Positions 41,836 to 51,768 of a DNA stretch of 64,000 nt are shown here, in pieces. The notes below the pieces were generated by a model, which was given only the letters and a program-made list of their open reading frames with translations, had not been told where the DNA came from and made no database searches. The stretch's first letter is position 1. The number at the start of each line of letters is the position of its first letter. This stretch comes from JAUIAS01 sp030425395 (lineage in GTDB: Bacteria > Pseudomonadota > Alphaproteobacteria > Rhodobacterales > Rhodobacteraceae), in contig CP121336.1 of NCBI GenBank assembly GCA_043553855.1, positions 1,116,001-1,180,000 on the forward strand, read 5' to 3'. A program made the translations under genes and the position numbers.

Positions 41836-43554
41836 TCAGGCCACCAGATCATCAAAACTGAGCGCATAGAGCCCTTCGGCCCCGGCGCGGGCCTGCACAA
41901 GCAACCCGTCGTGTTCCGGCAACATGCGTGTGATGTAAAACCTGGCGAGGGCCACACGCGCAGTGCCCGGCGCAGCGGCAGCGGCCAGCAGGTGGAAATA
42001 CCCACCCAACACACGTGCAAATCCCCGCAAATAAGGAACCGCCCCTGCGAAACGATCGTTCAGATCACGCTGCGCCACCATCCATTCGGTGGTTTCGCGC
42101 AGAGTTTCAGATGCCTGCCAGACCTGTTCTGCCAGATCGGAAAGTTCCGGCGCTCGGGTCTTGATAGCCTCGATCTCGGCTTCGATCTCATCCAACAACC
42201 CAAAGGCCGCTTCGCCACCGTCCATCATCTTGCGTGCGACAAGGTCCATCGCCTGAATACCGTTGGTGCCCTCATAAATCGTGGTGACGCGCACATCGCG
42301 GGCGAATTGAGCCGCCCCGGTTTCTTCGACAAAGCCCATGCCGCCATGCACCTGAATACCGGTGTTGGCGATTTCGTTGCCAACGTCGGTGCCGAACGCC
42401 TTGTTGATCGGGGTCAGCAATGCCGCCCGCGCGGCCCATTCGGCCTGACCGGTGGCGTGCTGCATGTCGATGGCCACGGCGCAGGACAAGGCGATGGATC
42501 GCGCCGCGAAAATATCGGCTTTCATGGTCATCAGCATCCTGCGGACGTCCGCATGATCGGCAATGACGCCTGCGTCGGTTCCGGTGCGGCCCTGTTTGCG
42601 ATCAAGAGCATAGGCCAGAGCCTGCTGATAGGCCCCTTCCGCCACACCCACGCCTTGTGTGCCGACGCCCAGCCGCGCATTGTTCATCATCGTGAACATC
42701 GCCGCCATGCCGCCGCCTTCTGCGCCGATCAACCACCCGGTTGCACCGTCATACTGCATCACACAGGTCGGTGACGCGTGCAATCCCAGCTTGTGTTCCA
42801 ACGAAACGACCCGAAGATCGTTGGCCACGCCCGGATTGCCGTCTTCATCCGGGATGTATTTGGGAACAAGAAACAGACTGATCCCCTTTGTTCCCGCAAC
42901 CGCCCCGGGCAGGCGGGCAAGAACAAGGTGGCTGACATTCTCGACCATGTCGCTGTCGCCCCAGCTGATATAGATTTTCTGGCCAGTAATTGCATATGTC
43001 CCGTCACCGTTGGGTTCTGCCTTGGTGGACAGCGCCCCAACGTCTGATCCGGCCTGTGGCTCTGTCAGGTTCATCGTGCCTGACCATTCCCCCGACACCA
43101 GTTTGGGCAGATAGATTGCCTTGATCTCATCGCTGGCGTGGTGTTCCAACGCCTCGATCTGGCCTTGGTTCATCAACGTTGCGACATTCATCGCGATGCA
43201 AGATCCGCTTTGAAATTCGTTTACGGCGGTGGTCACCGTCATGGGCAGACCCATGCCGCCGAATTCTTCGGATGCCGACGTCGCCAGCCAGCCGCCTTCG
43301 GATATGGCCTTCCAGCCTTCGGCAAATCCCGGCGGCGTGCGAACCACACCGTTTTCCAGCTTGGAGGGATGCAGATCGCCACTGCGCCGAAGGGGATCCA
43401 GAACATCTTCGGCCATCCGCCCCGCTTCGTTCAGAATCGCAGAAACAACGTCAGAAGACGCTTCGGCGAACTTCTCTGTCTCAGTGGCTTGCCGGAGGCG
43501 AACAACATGGTCAAAGATGAACTGATAATCGGCAACGGGGGCGCGATAGGGCAT
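41836..43554 (-). CDS. Acyl-CoA dehydrogenase, DmdC-like
   Basis: 572 aa from the ATG at 43552-43554 (MPYRAPVADYQF). It has an extra N-terminal helical domain, then the usual three-domain FAD fold with LTEPQAGSD and catalytic Glu in YEGTNGIQAMD, and a C-terminal extension. This architecture is shared with DmdC (3-methylmercaptopropionyl-CoA dehydrogenase of DMSP demethylation), but a long-chain substrate is equally possible. It is coupled to the MBL hydrolase and divergent from tsaC. Confidence 0.85.
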   Translation of the reverse strand: MPYRAPVADYQFIFDHVVRLRQATETEKFAEASSDVVSAILNEAGRMAEDVLDPLRRSGDLHPSKLENGVVRTPPGFAEGWKAISEGGWLATSASEEFGGMGLPMTVTTAVNEFQSGSCIAMNVATLMNQGQIEALEHHASDEIKAIYLPKLVSGEWSGTMNLTEPQAGSDVGALSTKAEPNGDGTYAITGQKIYISWGDSDMVENVSHLVLARLPGAVAGTKGISLFLVPKYIPDEDGNPGVANDLRVVSLEHKLGLHASPTCVMQYDGATGWLIGAEGGGMAAMFTMMNNARLGVGTQGVGVAEGAYQQALAYALDRKQGRTGTDAGVIADHADVRRMLMTMKADIFAARSIALSCAVAIDMQHATGQAEWAARAALLTPINKAFGTDVGNEIANTGIQVHGGMGFVEETGAAQFARDVRVTTIYEGTNGIQAMDLVARKMMDGGEAAFGLLDEIEAEIEAIKTRAPELSDLAEQVWQASETLRETTEWMVAQRDLNDRFAGAVPYLRGFARVLGGYFHLLAAAAAPGTARVALARFYITRMLPEHDGLLVQARAGAEGLYALSFDDLVA

Positions 43555-43677
43555 GGCTTGCCTCCAGGTCGGCGGGAACGCGTGTGTGGTTTCCTCCGGG
43601 CGCACTTGCACCCGGGGTGGGTTCATACCAAAAGCACTCAAGCCCAGTTCGCAACCAAAACGCGGCGTCACGAGGTC

Positions 43678-44628
43678 ATGGACAGCACAACACGGATCAT
43701 TGCCACCGACGATGACGGAATAGCGCAGGCCGCCGGCCTTCTGCGGGCGGGCGGGCTTGTCGCCTTCCCGACCGAGACGGTCTATGGGCTCGGCGCGGAT
43801 GCCCGGAACGGCACAGCGGTTGCCGCCATCTATGAAGCCAAGGGACGGCCCAGCTTCAACCCCCTGATCGTTCATGTGCCCGACATCGAACACGCACGGC
43901 GCTATATCGTCTGGTCGGAAACGACCGATCGCATCGCAGCGGCGTTCTGGCCGGGACCACTCAGTATCGTGGCACCTTTGCGCGACGGGCACGGTCTGTC
44001 ATCGCTGGTCACTGCGGGTTTGCCGACGGTTGCCATTCGTGTGCCTGCCCATCCCGTGGCGCGCGCGCTTTTGGCGGCGTTTGACGGCCCGGTCGCTGCC
44101 CCGTCGGCCAACCCGTCGGGGCGCATCAGCCCTACCCGGCCCGCGCATGTTCGGGATGGGTTGTCCGGGCGCATTGACGCGATTGTCGATGGCGGTGCCT
44201 GCCCGGTGGGATTGGAATCGACAATTCTCGGGGTATCCGACCATCAGGTGACGCTGCTGCGCGAAGGCGGCATTTCAGCGGAAAGGGTCGAGGCGCTCCT
44301 CGCCGCCTCTCTGAACCGCCATGGCGAGGACGACACGTTGAACGCACCGGGCCAGATGGGATCGCACTACGCGCCCGGTGCTGCGGTGCGGTTAAACGCC
44401 CGCAAAGCGACCAACGACGAAGTCATGCTTGGCTTTGGCGATGTACCGGGCACTCTCAACCTGTCGCAATCGGGTGACCTTGCAGAAGCTGCCGCAAACC
44501 TATTCGAGTATCTCCATCGCCTTGATGCGACAGGTGCCCCCATTGCTGTGGCACCGATCCCCGACACGGGTCTGGGCCGCGCGATCAATGATCGCTTGCG
44601 TCGCGCTGCTGCGCCACGCGAAAACTGA
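43678..44628 (+). CDS. tsaC: L-threonylcarbamoyladenylate synthase (TsaC/Sua5)
   Basis: 316 aa from ATG 43678 (MDSTTRIIATDD). The YrdC/TsaC fold carries FPTETVYGLGADARN and the SANPSGRISPT block, and the C-terminal Sua5 domain (GQMGSHYAPGAAVRL onward) makes it the long Sua5 form. It makes threonylcarbamoyl-AMP for the t6A37 modification of ANN-decoding tRNAs. Upstream in-frame residues to 43138 overlap the divergent dehydrogenase gene and are excluded. Confidence 0.94.
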   Translation: MDSTTRIIATDDDGIAQAAGLLRAGGLVAFPTETVYGLGADARNGTAVAAIYEAKGRPSFNPLIVHVPDIEHARRYIVWSETTDRIAAAFWPGPLSIVAPLRDGHGLSSLVTAGLPTVAIRVPAHPVARALLAAFDGPVAAPSANPSGRISPTRPAHVRDGLSGRIDAIVDGGACPVGLESTILGVSDHQVTLLREGGISAERVEALLAASLNRHGEDDTLNAPGQMGSHYAPGAAVRLNARKATNDEVMLGFGDVPGTLNLSQSGDLAEAAANLFEYLHRLDATGAPIAVAPIPDTGLGRAINDRLRRAAAPREN

Positions 44629-44631
44629 TCT

Positions 44632-45180
44632 TCAGGCGCGCCCTGCCTCTGACGACAAAAGACGCGGATCAACACCGATACCCACCAGTGCCCGCGACCA
44701 CTTGTCAGCGTCCGGCGTGGCAAAGACAAGCGCCGGGTCCGCCGCCGCCGTAAGCCATGCGTTCTGCGCGATTTCAGATTCGAGTTGCCCCGGCCCCCAT
44801 CCCGAATACCCCAGCGCGATAATCGTGTCGGCCGGACCTTTGCCCTCGGCCACATCCTCAAGAATGTCCATCGTGGCGGTCATTGCGAATGTGTCATCTA
44901 TCAAAAGCGATTGCAGTCGTGACCGATAATCAATCCCATGCAGGACAAAGCCGCGCCCGGTTTCCACCGGCCCGCCAAAGTAGACCCGTTCATCCGACTG
45001 GGCGCTGCTGATATCCAATTGATCCAGCAGATCCCCGGACCGCAGATCGGCAAGAGGTTTGTTGATGATCAGGCCCATAGCCCCGTCGCCACTGTGATCG
45101 CACATCAAAACGACCGAGTGTTCGAACCTCGGGTCGCCCATTCCGGGCATCGCGATCAACAGGTTTCCGGTCAGGTTCAC
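44632..45180 (-). CDS. YqgE/AlgH (UPF0301) family protein
   Basis: 182 aa from a GTG at 45178-45180 (reads as MNLTGNLLIAMPGMGD), preceded by AAGGAAGGG. This is the normal start of the family; the open frame to 45261 adds nothing conserved. The blocks FEHSVVLMCDHSGDGAMGLIINKP and ALGYSGWGPGQLESEI are diagnostic. The molecular function is unestablished. It is convergent with tsaC. Confidence 0.9.
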   Translation of the reverse strand: MNLTGNLLIAMPGMGDPRFEHSVVLMCDHSGDGAMGLIINKPLADLRSGDLLDQLDISSAQSDERVYFGGPVETGRGFVLHGIDYRSRLQSLLIDDTFAMTATMDILEDVAEGKGPADTIIALGYSGWGPGQLESEIAQNAWLTAAADPALVFATPDADKWSRALVGIGVDPRLLSSEAGRA

Positions 45181-45364
45181 GGTGGTCCCTTCCTTGACGA
45201 TAGCAACCGGCTTCGATGCCTGTCCCTGCCTGAGGATGGGCAATCGCACGACCAAGTTCAAGGCCGCGCGGCCACACAGATCACCGACCCGCGTGCAAAA
45301 TCAGTCACACAAGATATCCTGAATGTGACTTGGATTTCAGCGGCCTCTGCGCCATTTACATGGA

Positions 45365-46234
45365 ATGACGCATTTGTTGCCACTTGCCCCGCACTGCCCT
45401 TCGCTGGCCCGGACTTTGGTCCGCTCTTTGGTTTTGGCACCCTCTTTGGCCCTGTCTTTGTTTGCCAGCGGCCTGCCCGCATCAGCCGATGGGTTAACGA
45501 ACGGAAATCTCGCCCGTATCGAGGTTCTCGATGGTGGTCCGCTAAGACAAGGCGACCATCAAGCCGCGCTGCATCTTCGACTTGCCGATGGTTGGAAGAC
45601 CTATTGGCGTGCGCCGGGTGATGCGGGTATCCCGCCGCTGTTCGACTGGCAGGGATCGCGCAATGTGGGGAATGTGGAGATCGTCTGGCCCACCCCGATC
45701 GTGTTTGACCAGAACGGGATGCGGTCGATCGGCTACAAGGATGAACTGGTTCTGCCGCTTCGGATCACACCAAGCAGGGCCGGTCAGGAAATCCATCTCT
45801 CGGGCCGTATCGAATTCGGGATCTGCAAGGATGTATGTATCCCCGCAGAGCTGAATTTTGCCGCGGATCTGGACAAAACTTCAGGCCGCGACCCACGGAT
45901 TGCCGCCGCGATGGCCCAGGCTCCGTTTTCGCAATCCGAAGCGGGGGTTACCGAAGCTTCCTGCGAATTGTCCCCCGTCGCCGGTGGACTGCGTGTTGTG
46001 GCGCGTGTTGCCATGCCACCCATAGACGGGCGCGAGGCCGTGGTGTTCGAACCGAACGACCCGTCGCTCTGGTCATCCGAGAGCGCAACCCATTGGGATT
46101 CGGGCACTCTGGTCGCCGACGCCGACCTGATGCACCCCGAGGGCGGAATGATCGCGATTGACCGCTCAGCGATGACGATCACCGTGATCGGTGCTGGAAA
46201 ATCGGTGGAAATCCACGGCTGCTCCGCGGGGTAA
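45365..46234 (+). CDS. Secreted DsbD alpha-domain-like protein (thiol-disulfide interchange)
   Basis: 289 aa with a signal peptide of about 41 residues ending LPASA. The mature part resembles the N-terminal periplasmic domain of DsbD/ScsB, and has the paired cysteines Cys154 and Cys158 (FGICKDVCIPAE) used for thiol transfer. The transmembrane beta and thioredoxin gamma domains are absent, so it would need a CcdA-type partner elsewhere. Two further cysteines lie near residue 200 and the C-terminus. It is convergent with the RND pump gene. Confidence 0.85.
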   Translation: MTHLLPLAPHCPSLARTLVRSLVLAPSLALSLFASGLPASADGLTNGNLARIEVLDGGPLRQGDHQAALHLRLADGWKTYWRAPGDAGIPPLFDWQGSRNVGNVEIVWPTPIVFDQNGMRSIGYKDELVLPLRITPSRAGQEIHLSGRIEFGICKDVCIPAELNFAADLDKTSGRDPRIAAAMAQAPFSQSEAGVTEASCELSPVAGGLRVVARVAMPPIDGREAVVFEPNDPSLWSSESATHWDSGTLVADADLMHPEGGMIAIDRSAMTITVIGAGKSVEIHGCSAG

Positions 46235-46236
46235 GT

Positions 46237-49200
46237 TCAACTTCGCGCGGAACGGCGGCCCAGTCTCAGGATCACGCCTGTCCCGATTTGCATCGCTATC
46301 AGCCAGATCGCTGCGCCACCGGCAAACATGGCAAATGCCGCGCGACCCGGCGTCAGCGATGACAAGGGCCCGGAATATCCGGCAAGGGCCGGGAGAAGAT
46401 CGCCGGCAACCAGAACATGACCCACGGTCATGGCCAGCCAAACCGCACATCCCGCCGCCGCGATCCGGACCGACACCCGCATACCCCGATGCCGGTGCCC
46501 CAGCCCGCGTCGCAGACCGGTCAATCGTGCGCCCAAATCCTGTTGCATCGCAACCAGAGCCGGCACCAGCAGCAAGACAAGGAACATGCCAAAGCCCAGA
46601 CCATAGACAAGCGTGATCACCGTCGGTTTCAGAAACTGCGCCTGTTGGGATTGTTCATATAGCAAGGGGGCCAGTCCCAGAACCGTTGTCAGAGTCGTCA
46701 AAAGAACCGGCCGCAACCTGTCCGCCGCCGCATCCACGATAGACGGCACCAACCCGCGGTCAGCGGCGTATTGGTCAATGGTCGTCACCAGAACAATGGA
46801 ATCGTTGATGATGATCCCGGTCATCCCCAACAGCCCCACCACCGTGAACATGCTAAGCGGAACGTCCCAAAGGATATGGCCGTATATGGTTCCAACCAAG
46901 CCGAAAGGAATGATCGCCATCACGACCAACGGACGCGTCCAGCTTGAGAATATCCAGGACAGCACAAGGTAGATCCCGGTCAGACACAGCACCAGCCCCG
47001 TCATTGCATCCGACAGGAATTCGTTTTCCTGTTCGCTGAGTCCTGACAGGCGGAATTCAACCTGCTGTTCGCTGGCGATCCGAGGCAGGATATCCGTTTC
47101 GAGAATGGTCATGATCTCTTCGGCGCGGGCCGGATCGTCTTCGGACAAATCACCGGTGACCGAAACCACGCGCAGCCCGTTTTCCCGGCGCACCGTGGAA
47201 AATCCCGTCTGTCGGGTCACGGTGACCAGATCGGCCAGCGGCACATAATCGCCAGTGGGCGTTCTGATCAGCATCCGTTCAAGGAAATCGGCGGTCTGTT
47301 CGCCTTGGGGCAACTCCACCCGGATTTCGGCTGAACGCGGCCCGTCGGGAAAAGTCGCGGCCTCAAGCCCGCCAAGACGCGCACGCAGCACGCGACCCAA
47401 TGCATCAATGGAAAAGCCCAAAGCCTGACCGGTTGGCGTCAAATCAAGGATCAGTTCTTCCTTGTCGTAGGCCAATGTATCCTGAAGCGCCGATACCTCG
47501 GGAAATTGCGCCAGCGCGGTTTGAAGAGCCTCGCTCGCGTCCTTGAGGGTCTGAACCGTCGCGCCATAGAATTCGACATCCAGCGCATCGCCTCCCGGCC
47601 CCGAGCGCCATCCCCGGAACGTAACGGTTTCGGCCAGTGGATGTTGGCGCACGCGATCCTGCAATTCGGCGACGAAAGCAAAGCTGGAATAAGGACGCAG
47701 GTCGGCGTCGATCAATTCGATGGTAATCCCCCCAAGAAGGTCGCTGTCCTTGGATGCAACGCCGGACAGCCCGCGCCCCGCGTTCGCGCCGATTTGGGCC
47801 AGCACATAATCTATCGGGTTACGTCCGTGGCGCTCTTCGTATTCCTGCCCCAGTTCTTCGGTCGCGCGCTGCATTTCCCGCATCATCGCCAGCGTGTCGT
47901 CGCGGGTTGCGCCTTCGACCATGGCAAAATTGCCGGTCACCGTGCCCATTTCAGGGGCATTGAAGAACCGCCACTGAACATCGCCCCGGATGAACCCCGC
48001 GATCTGAGTGGCCAATATGGCAATCACCCCGGCCAGAACGACATAGCGCGCCGCCACCACCCCACGCATCAACGGCCGAAATGCCCGGTCCCGCATGAAA
48101 TCAAAGCCCCGGTTTACCACCCGGCTGGGCAGATCATACCACTTGGCCTGCCCGGCGTGTTTCAGCGCATGTGACATGTGATGCGGCAAGATCAGAAAAC
48201 ATTCGATCAGCGACGCGGATAGAACCGCAATCACCGTATAGGGAATATCGCGGATCAGATCGCCAAACCGCCCTCCAACCGCAACAAGACCAAAGAAGGC
48301 GATGACCGTTGTCAGGGTCGCCGCGAACACCGGCATCGCCATGGCACGCGCCGCATTTTCAGCGGCGACAACCGGTGGCTCGCCCAAACGCCTCGCCCGG
48401 AAATCGGCGTGTTCGCCCACTACGATTGCATCGTCGACCACAATGCCCAGCGTAATGATCAGACCGAACAGGCTGACCATGTTCAGGGTCACGCCGCCCA
48501 CATACATGATCGCGATTGCAGCGGCCATCGCAGCGGGAATGCCCGCCGCCACCCAGAAAGCCGTGCGCGCATTGAGAAACAGAAACAGCAGCGCAAGAAC
48601 CAGACCCAAGCCCATAAGGCCATTGTCCAGAAGGATGTTCAAACGCCCGGTGATCGCTTCGGCTCGGGTGCGGATCAACTCGATCTGGACGCCCATCGGC
48701 AGGCTGGCTTCCATCTGTCGGGCGACGTCTTCGACCTGATGCTGAATGGCGATGGCATCGCCTGCGTCCGACCGGTCCACGCGGACGGTGATCGCGGGGT
48801 TGTCCGCCACAAAGAGGCTTTGCGCACGATCAACGCCCTCGACCCGTATCGTGGCCACATCCCCCACCGTCAGGTTCGATCCGTCCGGGTTGGCGCGCAA
48901 GACTATCGCGGCAATGTCTGCGGGCGCGCGTTTTTCAACACCGGTGCGCACGCGGGCGTTGGCCCCGGACACATCCCCCGCCGGGTTCGAATCGACCTCT
49001 TCGGCAATCGCCGTCGCGATGGCAGAGATTGACACGTCGTAGGACACCAAATGCGCGGACGGCACCTCGACCACTGTGCGCGGGGCCACAACGCCGGTGA
49101 TCGTGGTGCGCGTCACCCCAGCGGCGAACAGGCGCGTGACCAGTTCATCGGCAAACAGGGCAAGCTGCGTCGTCCCCACCGGGCCCGTCAACACGACATC

Positions 49201-49635
49201 CGTCACCCGATCGCGCCATGCACCACGACGCACGATGGGATCTTCGGCTTCATCCGGGAGAGTCGTGATCTGGTCAATGGCCGATTGCACGTCTTCGGCG
49301 GCACGCGACATGTCCCAGCCGGGTTCGAAGTCCAGCGTTATGCTGCCCCTGCCCTCACGAGAAAAGGCACTGCTGGATTCCACACCGTCGACGGCCAGCA
49401 GCGCCGGCTCAAGAACCTGCACAATCGCGCTGTCGACATCTTCCGGGCCGGCCCCGTCCCAAACCGTGCTGACGCTGACCGTGTCGACAATGACGTCCGG
49501 GAAAAACTGGGCGCGCATGTTCGGAGCTGCGGTCAAGCCAAACACCAACAACACGATCAACAGAAGGTTCGCGGCGGTTCGGTGGCGTGTGAAGTAGGAA
49601 AGAACACCGCCGCTGCCGGTCTGGGCATAGGCCAT
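46237..49635 (-). CDS. RND-superfamily efflux permease (AcrB/HAE1-like)
   Basis: 1,132 aa with twelve helices and two large periplasmic loops. The TM4 proton-relay DDAIVVGE is intact. The C-terminus has an extra helical segment after the usual end, making it longer than AcrB (about 1,050). It exports drugs, detergents or metabolites with the fusion protein encoded three bases upstream and a TolC-type channel encoded elsewhere. The family distinction between HAE1 and related groups is not certain. Confidence 0.92.
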   Translation of the reverse strand: MAYAQTGSGGVLSYFTRHRTAANLLLIVLLVFGLTAAPNMRAQFFPDVIVDTVSVSTVWDGAGPEDVDSAIVQVLEPALLAVDGVESSSAFSREGRGSITLDFEPGWDMSRAAEDVQSAIDQITTLPDEAEDPIVRRGAWRDRVTDVVLTGPVGTTQLALFADELVTRLFAAGVTRTTITGVVAPRTVVEVPSAHLVSYDVSISAIATAIAEEVDSNPAGDVSGANARVRTGVEKRAPADIAAIVLRANPDGSNLTVGDVATIRVEGVDRAQSLFVADNPAITVRVDRSDAGDAIAIQHQVEDVARQMEASLPMGVQIELIRTRAEAITGRLNILLDNGLMGLGLVLALLFLFLNARTAFWVAAGIPAAMAAAIAIMYVGGVTLNMVSLFGLIITLGIVVDDAIVVGEHADFRARRLGEPPVVAAENAARAMAMPVFAATLTTVIAFFGLVAVGGRFGDLIRDIPYTVIAVLSASLIECFLILPHHMSHALKHAGQAKWYDLPSRVVNRGFDFMRDRAFRPLMRGVVAARYVVLAGVIAILATQIAGFIRGDVQWRFFNAPEMGTVTGNFAMVEGATRDDTLAMMREMQRATEELGQEYEERHGRNPIDYVLAQIGANAGRGLSGVASKDSDLLGGITIELIDADLRPYSSFAFVAELQDRVRQHPLAETVTFRGWRSGPGGDALDVEFYGATVQTLKDASEALQTALAQFPEVSALQDTLAYDKEELILDLTPTGQALGFSIDALGRVLRARLGGLEAATFPDGPRSAEIRVELPQGEQTADFLERMLIRTPTGDYVPLADLVTVTRQTGFSTVRRENGLRVVSVTGDLSEDDPARAEEIMTILETDILPRIASEQQVEFRLSGLSEQENEFLSDAMTGLVLCLTGIYLVLSWIFSSWTRPLVVMAIIPFGLVGTIYGHILWDVPLSMFTVVGLLGMTGIIINDSIVLVTTIDQYAADRGLVPSIVDAAADRLRPVLLTTLTTVLGLAPLLYEQSQQAQFLKPTVITLVYGLGFGMFLVLLLVPALVAMQQDLGARLTGLRRGLGHRHRGMRVSVRIAAAGCAVWLAMTVGHVLVAGDLLPALAGYSGPLSSLTPGRAAFAMFAGGAAIWLIAMQIGTGVILRLGRRSARS

Positions 49636-49638
49636 CGG

Positions 49639-51105
49639 TCAGCCCCCCATACGCGCTTCGATGCGGTTCACCAACTGGGCCGGAACCTTGTCGCCCGCTA
49701 GTCGGCTCAGGATGCGTTGGCGCATTTCATCGGGCATCCGCTTGTTGCCTTCGACAAAGGCGACCAGCCGCGCGCGCCGTTCATCGGTCAGTTCGACAAA
49801 TTCCTCCGCAACGGGTTCCAGCGTTGCACCCTCCTGCACCGGGGCAATCGGGCGTACCTTGATCCCCGGTCCCAACAGCGGCGTGCGCGACCGCACCACC
49901 TGCCGGCCGGCAAGACCGTCCCCTCGCACAAGAACCGTATCGCCCTGCCTGCGGATCAGCTTGACCGGCAAGGCCTCAAGCCGGTCGTCTTCGCCCAGAA
50001 CCAGAACCGCCCCATCCGCGCCGTAGGCGGTGGCGGGCAACCGGGCGACACCGCTGACTTCTGGTTCGGTCACACGAACCGAAACAAAATCGCCGGGTTT
50101 GAAGCCTGTCGCCTCATCCAACCGGGCATAGAGCAAGCGGCCGGTGCGCAAGTCACCCCCACCGGCGCTGTCCCGGCTGAGCAGGCCCTGCCCCGCCAGA
50201 CCGGTTCCCGCGCCTTCCAGAAACACCGCCACAGGGGCCGGGCGCACGGCACCATTGGCATCAATCAGGCGTGCGTATTGAGCCGTCGACACCCGGAACA
50301 CCACTTCCAGCGCATTTGCGTCAACCAATTGCGCCAACTTCTCATTCTGGGACACCAGCCGCCCTTCGGCAACGGACACACCGGACAGGGTGCCATCAAA
50401 TGGCGCGAACATCTCGGTGTCGGCCAAGGTGCGTTCAGCGTCGGCCACCGCGATCTCCATACGGGCCAGTCGCGTTGCCGCCTGATCAAGCCGCGCCTCG
50501 GCCTGCGCCAGCGCCAGCCTGCGAGACAGCACCGCCTGCCGCGCTGAAACGGCGGCCAATTCGGCATTCTCCACCGCGGCCGCGGTGCCGACACCCCGTT
50601 CCGCTAAATCCACCTGACGCTGCTGTGCGCGAACCCGCAAATCGGCCTGATCCTGCGCCGCCACCAATTCATCCCGCGCCAGCGCAAGGGCGCGGGTTGC
50701 GTCACGCTGTTCAGCTTCGGCATCCGCAACATCGGTCCGCGCCCGATCCAGCGCGGCCCGCGCATCCGCCTGATCAACGCGCAACAAAAGATCACCGGCC
50801 AGCACGGTGCCGCCTTCCTCGAATGCCGGAGCGAGGAACACGACACGTCCGCCGACCGCGCTTCGCAGTTCCAGCGATCGTCGGCTCTGAACTTCGCCAA
50901 ATACGTCCAGCACCGGCGCGATCGTTTCCAGCGTGGCCACATCCGTGTTGACCGCGAACACACGCTCGCGCGCAGGTGGCGCGACCTTGTCCTCGGCCAT
51001 GCGGTCCTGAACGGCCCCTATGACGGACTGGGCGGCAAATCCAAGCAAGGCAATCGCGATCCCAGCCAGGAATACGCCCACCAGACTTCTTCTCAGAAAC
51101 CGCAT
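49639..51105 (-). CDS. RND efflux membrane fusion protein
   Basis: 488 aa. An N-terminal anchor helix (LVGVFLAGIAIALLGFAA) leads to the lipoyl/barrel domains and a long alanine-rich coiled-coil hairpin (about residues 110-225). FAPFDGTLSGVSVAEGRLV is typical of HlyD/AcrA adaptor proteins. The Ala-rich C-terminal tail is unusual in length. It bridges the permease to the outer-membrane channel; the two genes form an operon with three bases between. Confidence 0.92.
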   Translation of the reverse strand: MRFLRRSLVGVFLAGIAIALLGFAAQSVIGAVQDRMAEDKVAPPARERVFAVNTDVATLETIAPVLDVFGEVQSRRSLELRSAVGGRVVFLAPAFEEGGTVLAGDLLLRVDQADARAALDRARTDVADAEAEQRDATRALALARDELVAAQDQADLRVRAQQRQVDLAERGVGTAAAVENAELAAVSARQAVLSRRLALAQAEARLDQAATRLARMEIAVADAERTLADTEMFAPFDGTLSGVSVAEGRLVSQNEKLAQLVDANALEVVFRVSTAQYARLIDANGAVRPAPVAVFLEGAGTGLAGQGLLSRDSAGGGDLRTGRLLYARLDEATGFKPGDFVSVRVTEPEVSGVARLPATAYGADGAVLVLGEDDRLEALPVKLIRRQGDTVLVRGDGLAGRQVVRSRTPLLGPGIKVRPIAPVQEGATLEPVAEEFVELTDERRARLVAFVEGNKRMPDEMRQRILSRLAGDKVPAQLVNRIEARMGG

Positions 51106-51186
51106 CCATCCACCCCAAGGCTATTACAAGACCGACCGGTGCGCGGGCGCGCCGCGCGGCGGTTTCTCATTTAACGCATTGTTGCG

Positions 51187-51729
51187 CTATTTCCGTCGTT
51201 GATGCTCATCAAGACGCGGCATGATCTCGACAAAGTTACAGGGACGATGCCGATAATCGAGCTGCAGAGACAATATCTCGTCCCAGGCGTCCTTGCAGGC
51301 ACTGGGGCTGCCCGGCAGCGCAAACAGATAGGTGCCACCCGCCACTCCACCGGTCGCGCGGGACTGGATCGCGCTGGTCCCGATCTTGTTCATTGAAACG
51401 ATGGTGAACACGGTGCCAAAGGCATCAATTTCCTTTTCGTAGACATCGCGATGCGCCTCGACCGTAACATCGCGCCCGGTCAACCCCGTGCCCCCGGTGG
51501 AAATCACAACATCGACACCGTCGTCTGCAACCCAGCGTCGCAGTTGCGCGGCGATGTCGGCACGTTCGTCCCGAACGATCTGGCGATCGGCAAGCACATG
51601 GCCCGCCGCCGCGATGCGATCGACCAGCACCTGGCCGGACCTGTCCTCATCCATGCTGCGGGTGTCGGAAACCGTGAGAACGGCAATTCTCACCGCGATA
51701 AAGTCCTTGGTTTCGTCGATGCGGCTCAT
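51187..51729 (-). CDS. moaB: Molybdenum cofactor biosynthesis protein MoaB
   Basis: 180 aa. MogA/MoaB fold with SDTRSMDEDRSGQVL near the start, the phosphate-binding STGGTGLTGRDVTVEA, and FALPGSPSACKDAWDEI. It adenylylates molybdopterin before molybdate insertion by MoeA. It is separate from the moeA cluster by 15 kb. Confidence 0.93.
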   Translation of the reverse strand: MSRIDETKDFIAVRIAVLTVSDTRSMDEDRSGQVLVDRIAAAGHVLADRQIVRDERADIAAQLRRWVADDGVDVVISTGGTGLTGRDVTVEAHRDVYEKEIDAFGTVFTIVSMNKIGTSAIQSRATGGVAGGTYLFALPGSPSACKDAWDEILSLQLDYRHRPCNFVEIMPRLDEHQRRK

Positions 51730-51768
51730 GGTTTTGAATCCTGATCAAACATTTGGTTGCAAAACGGG

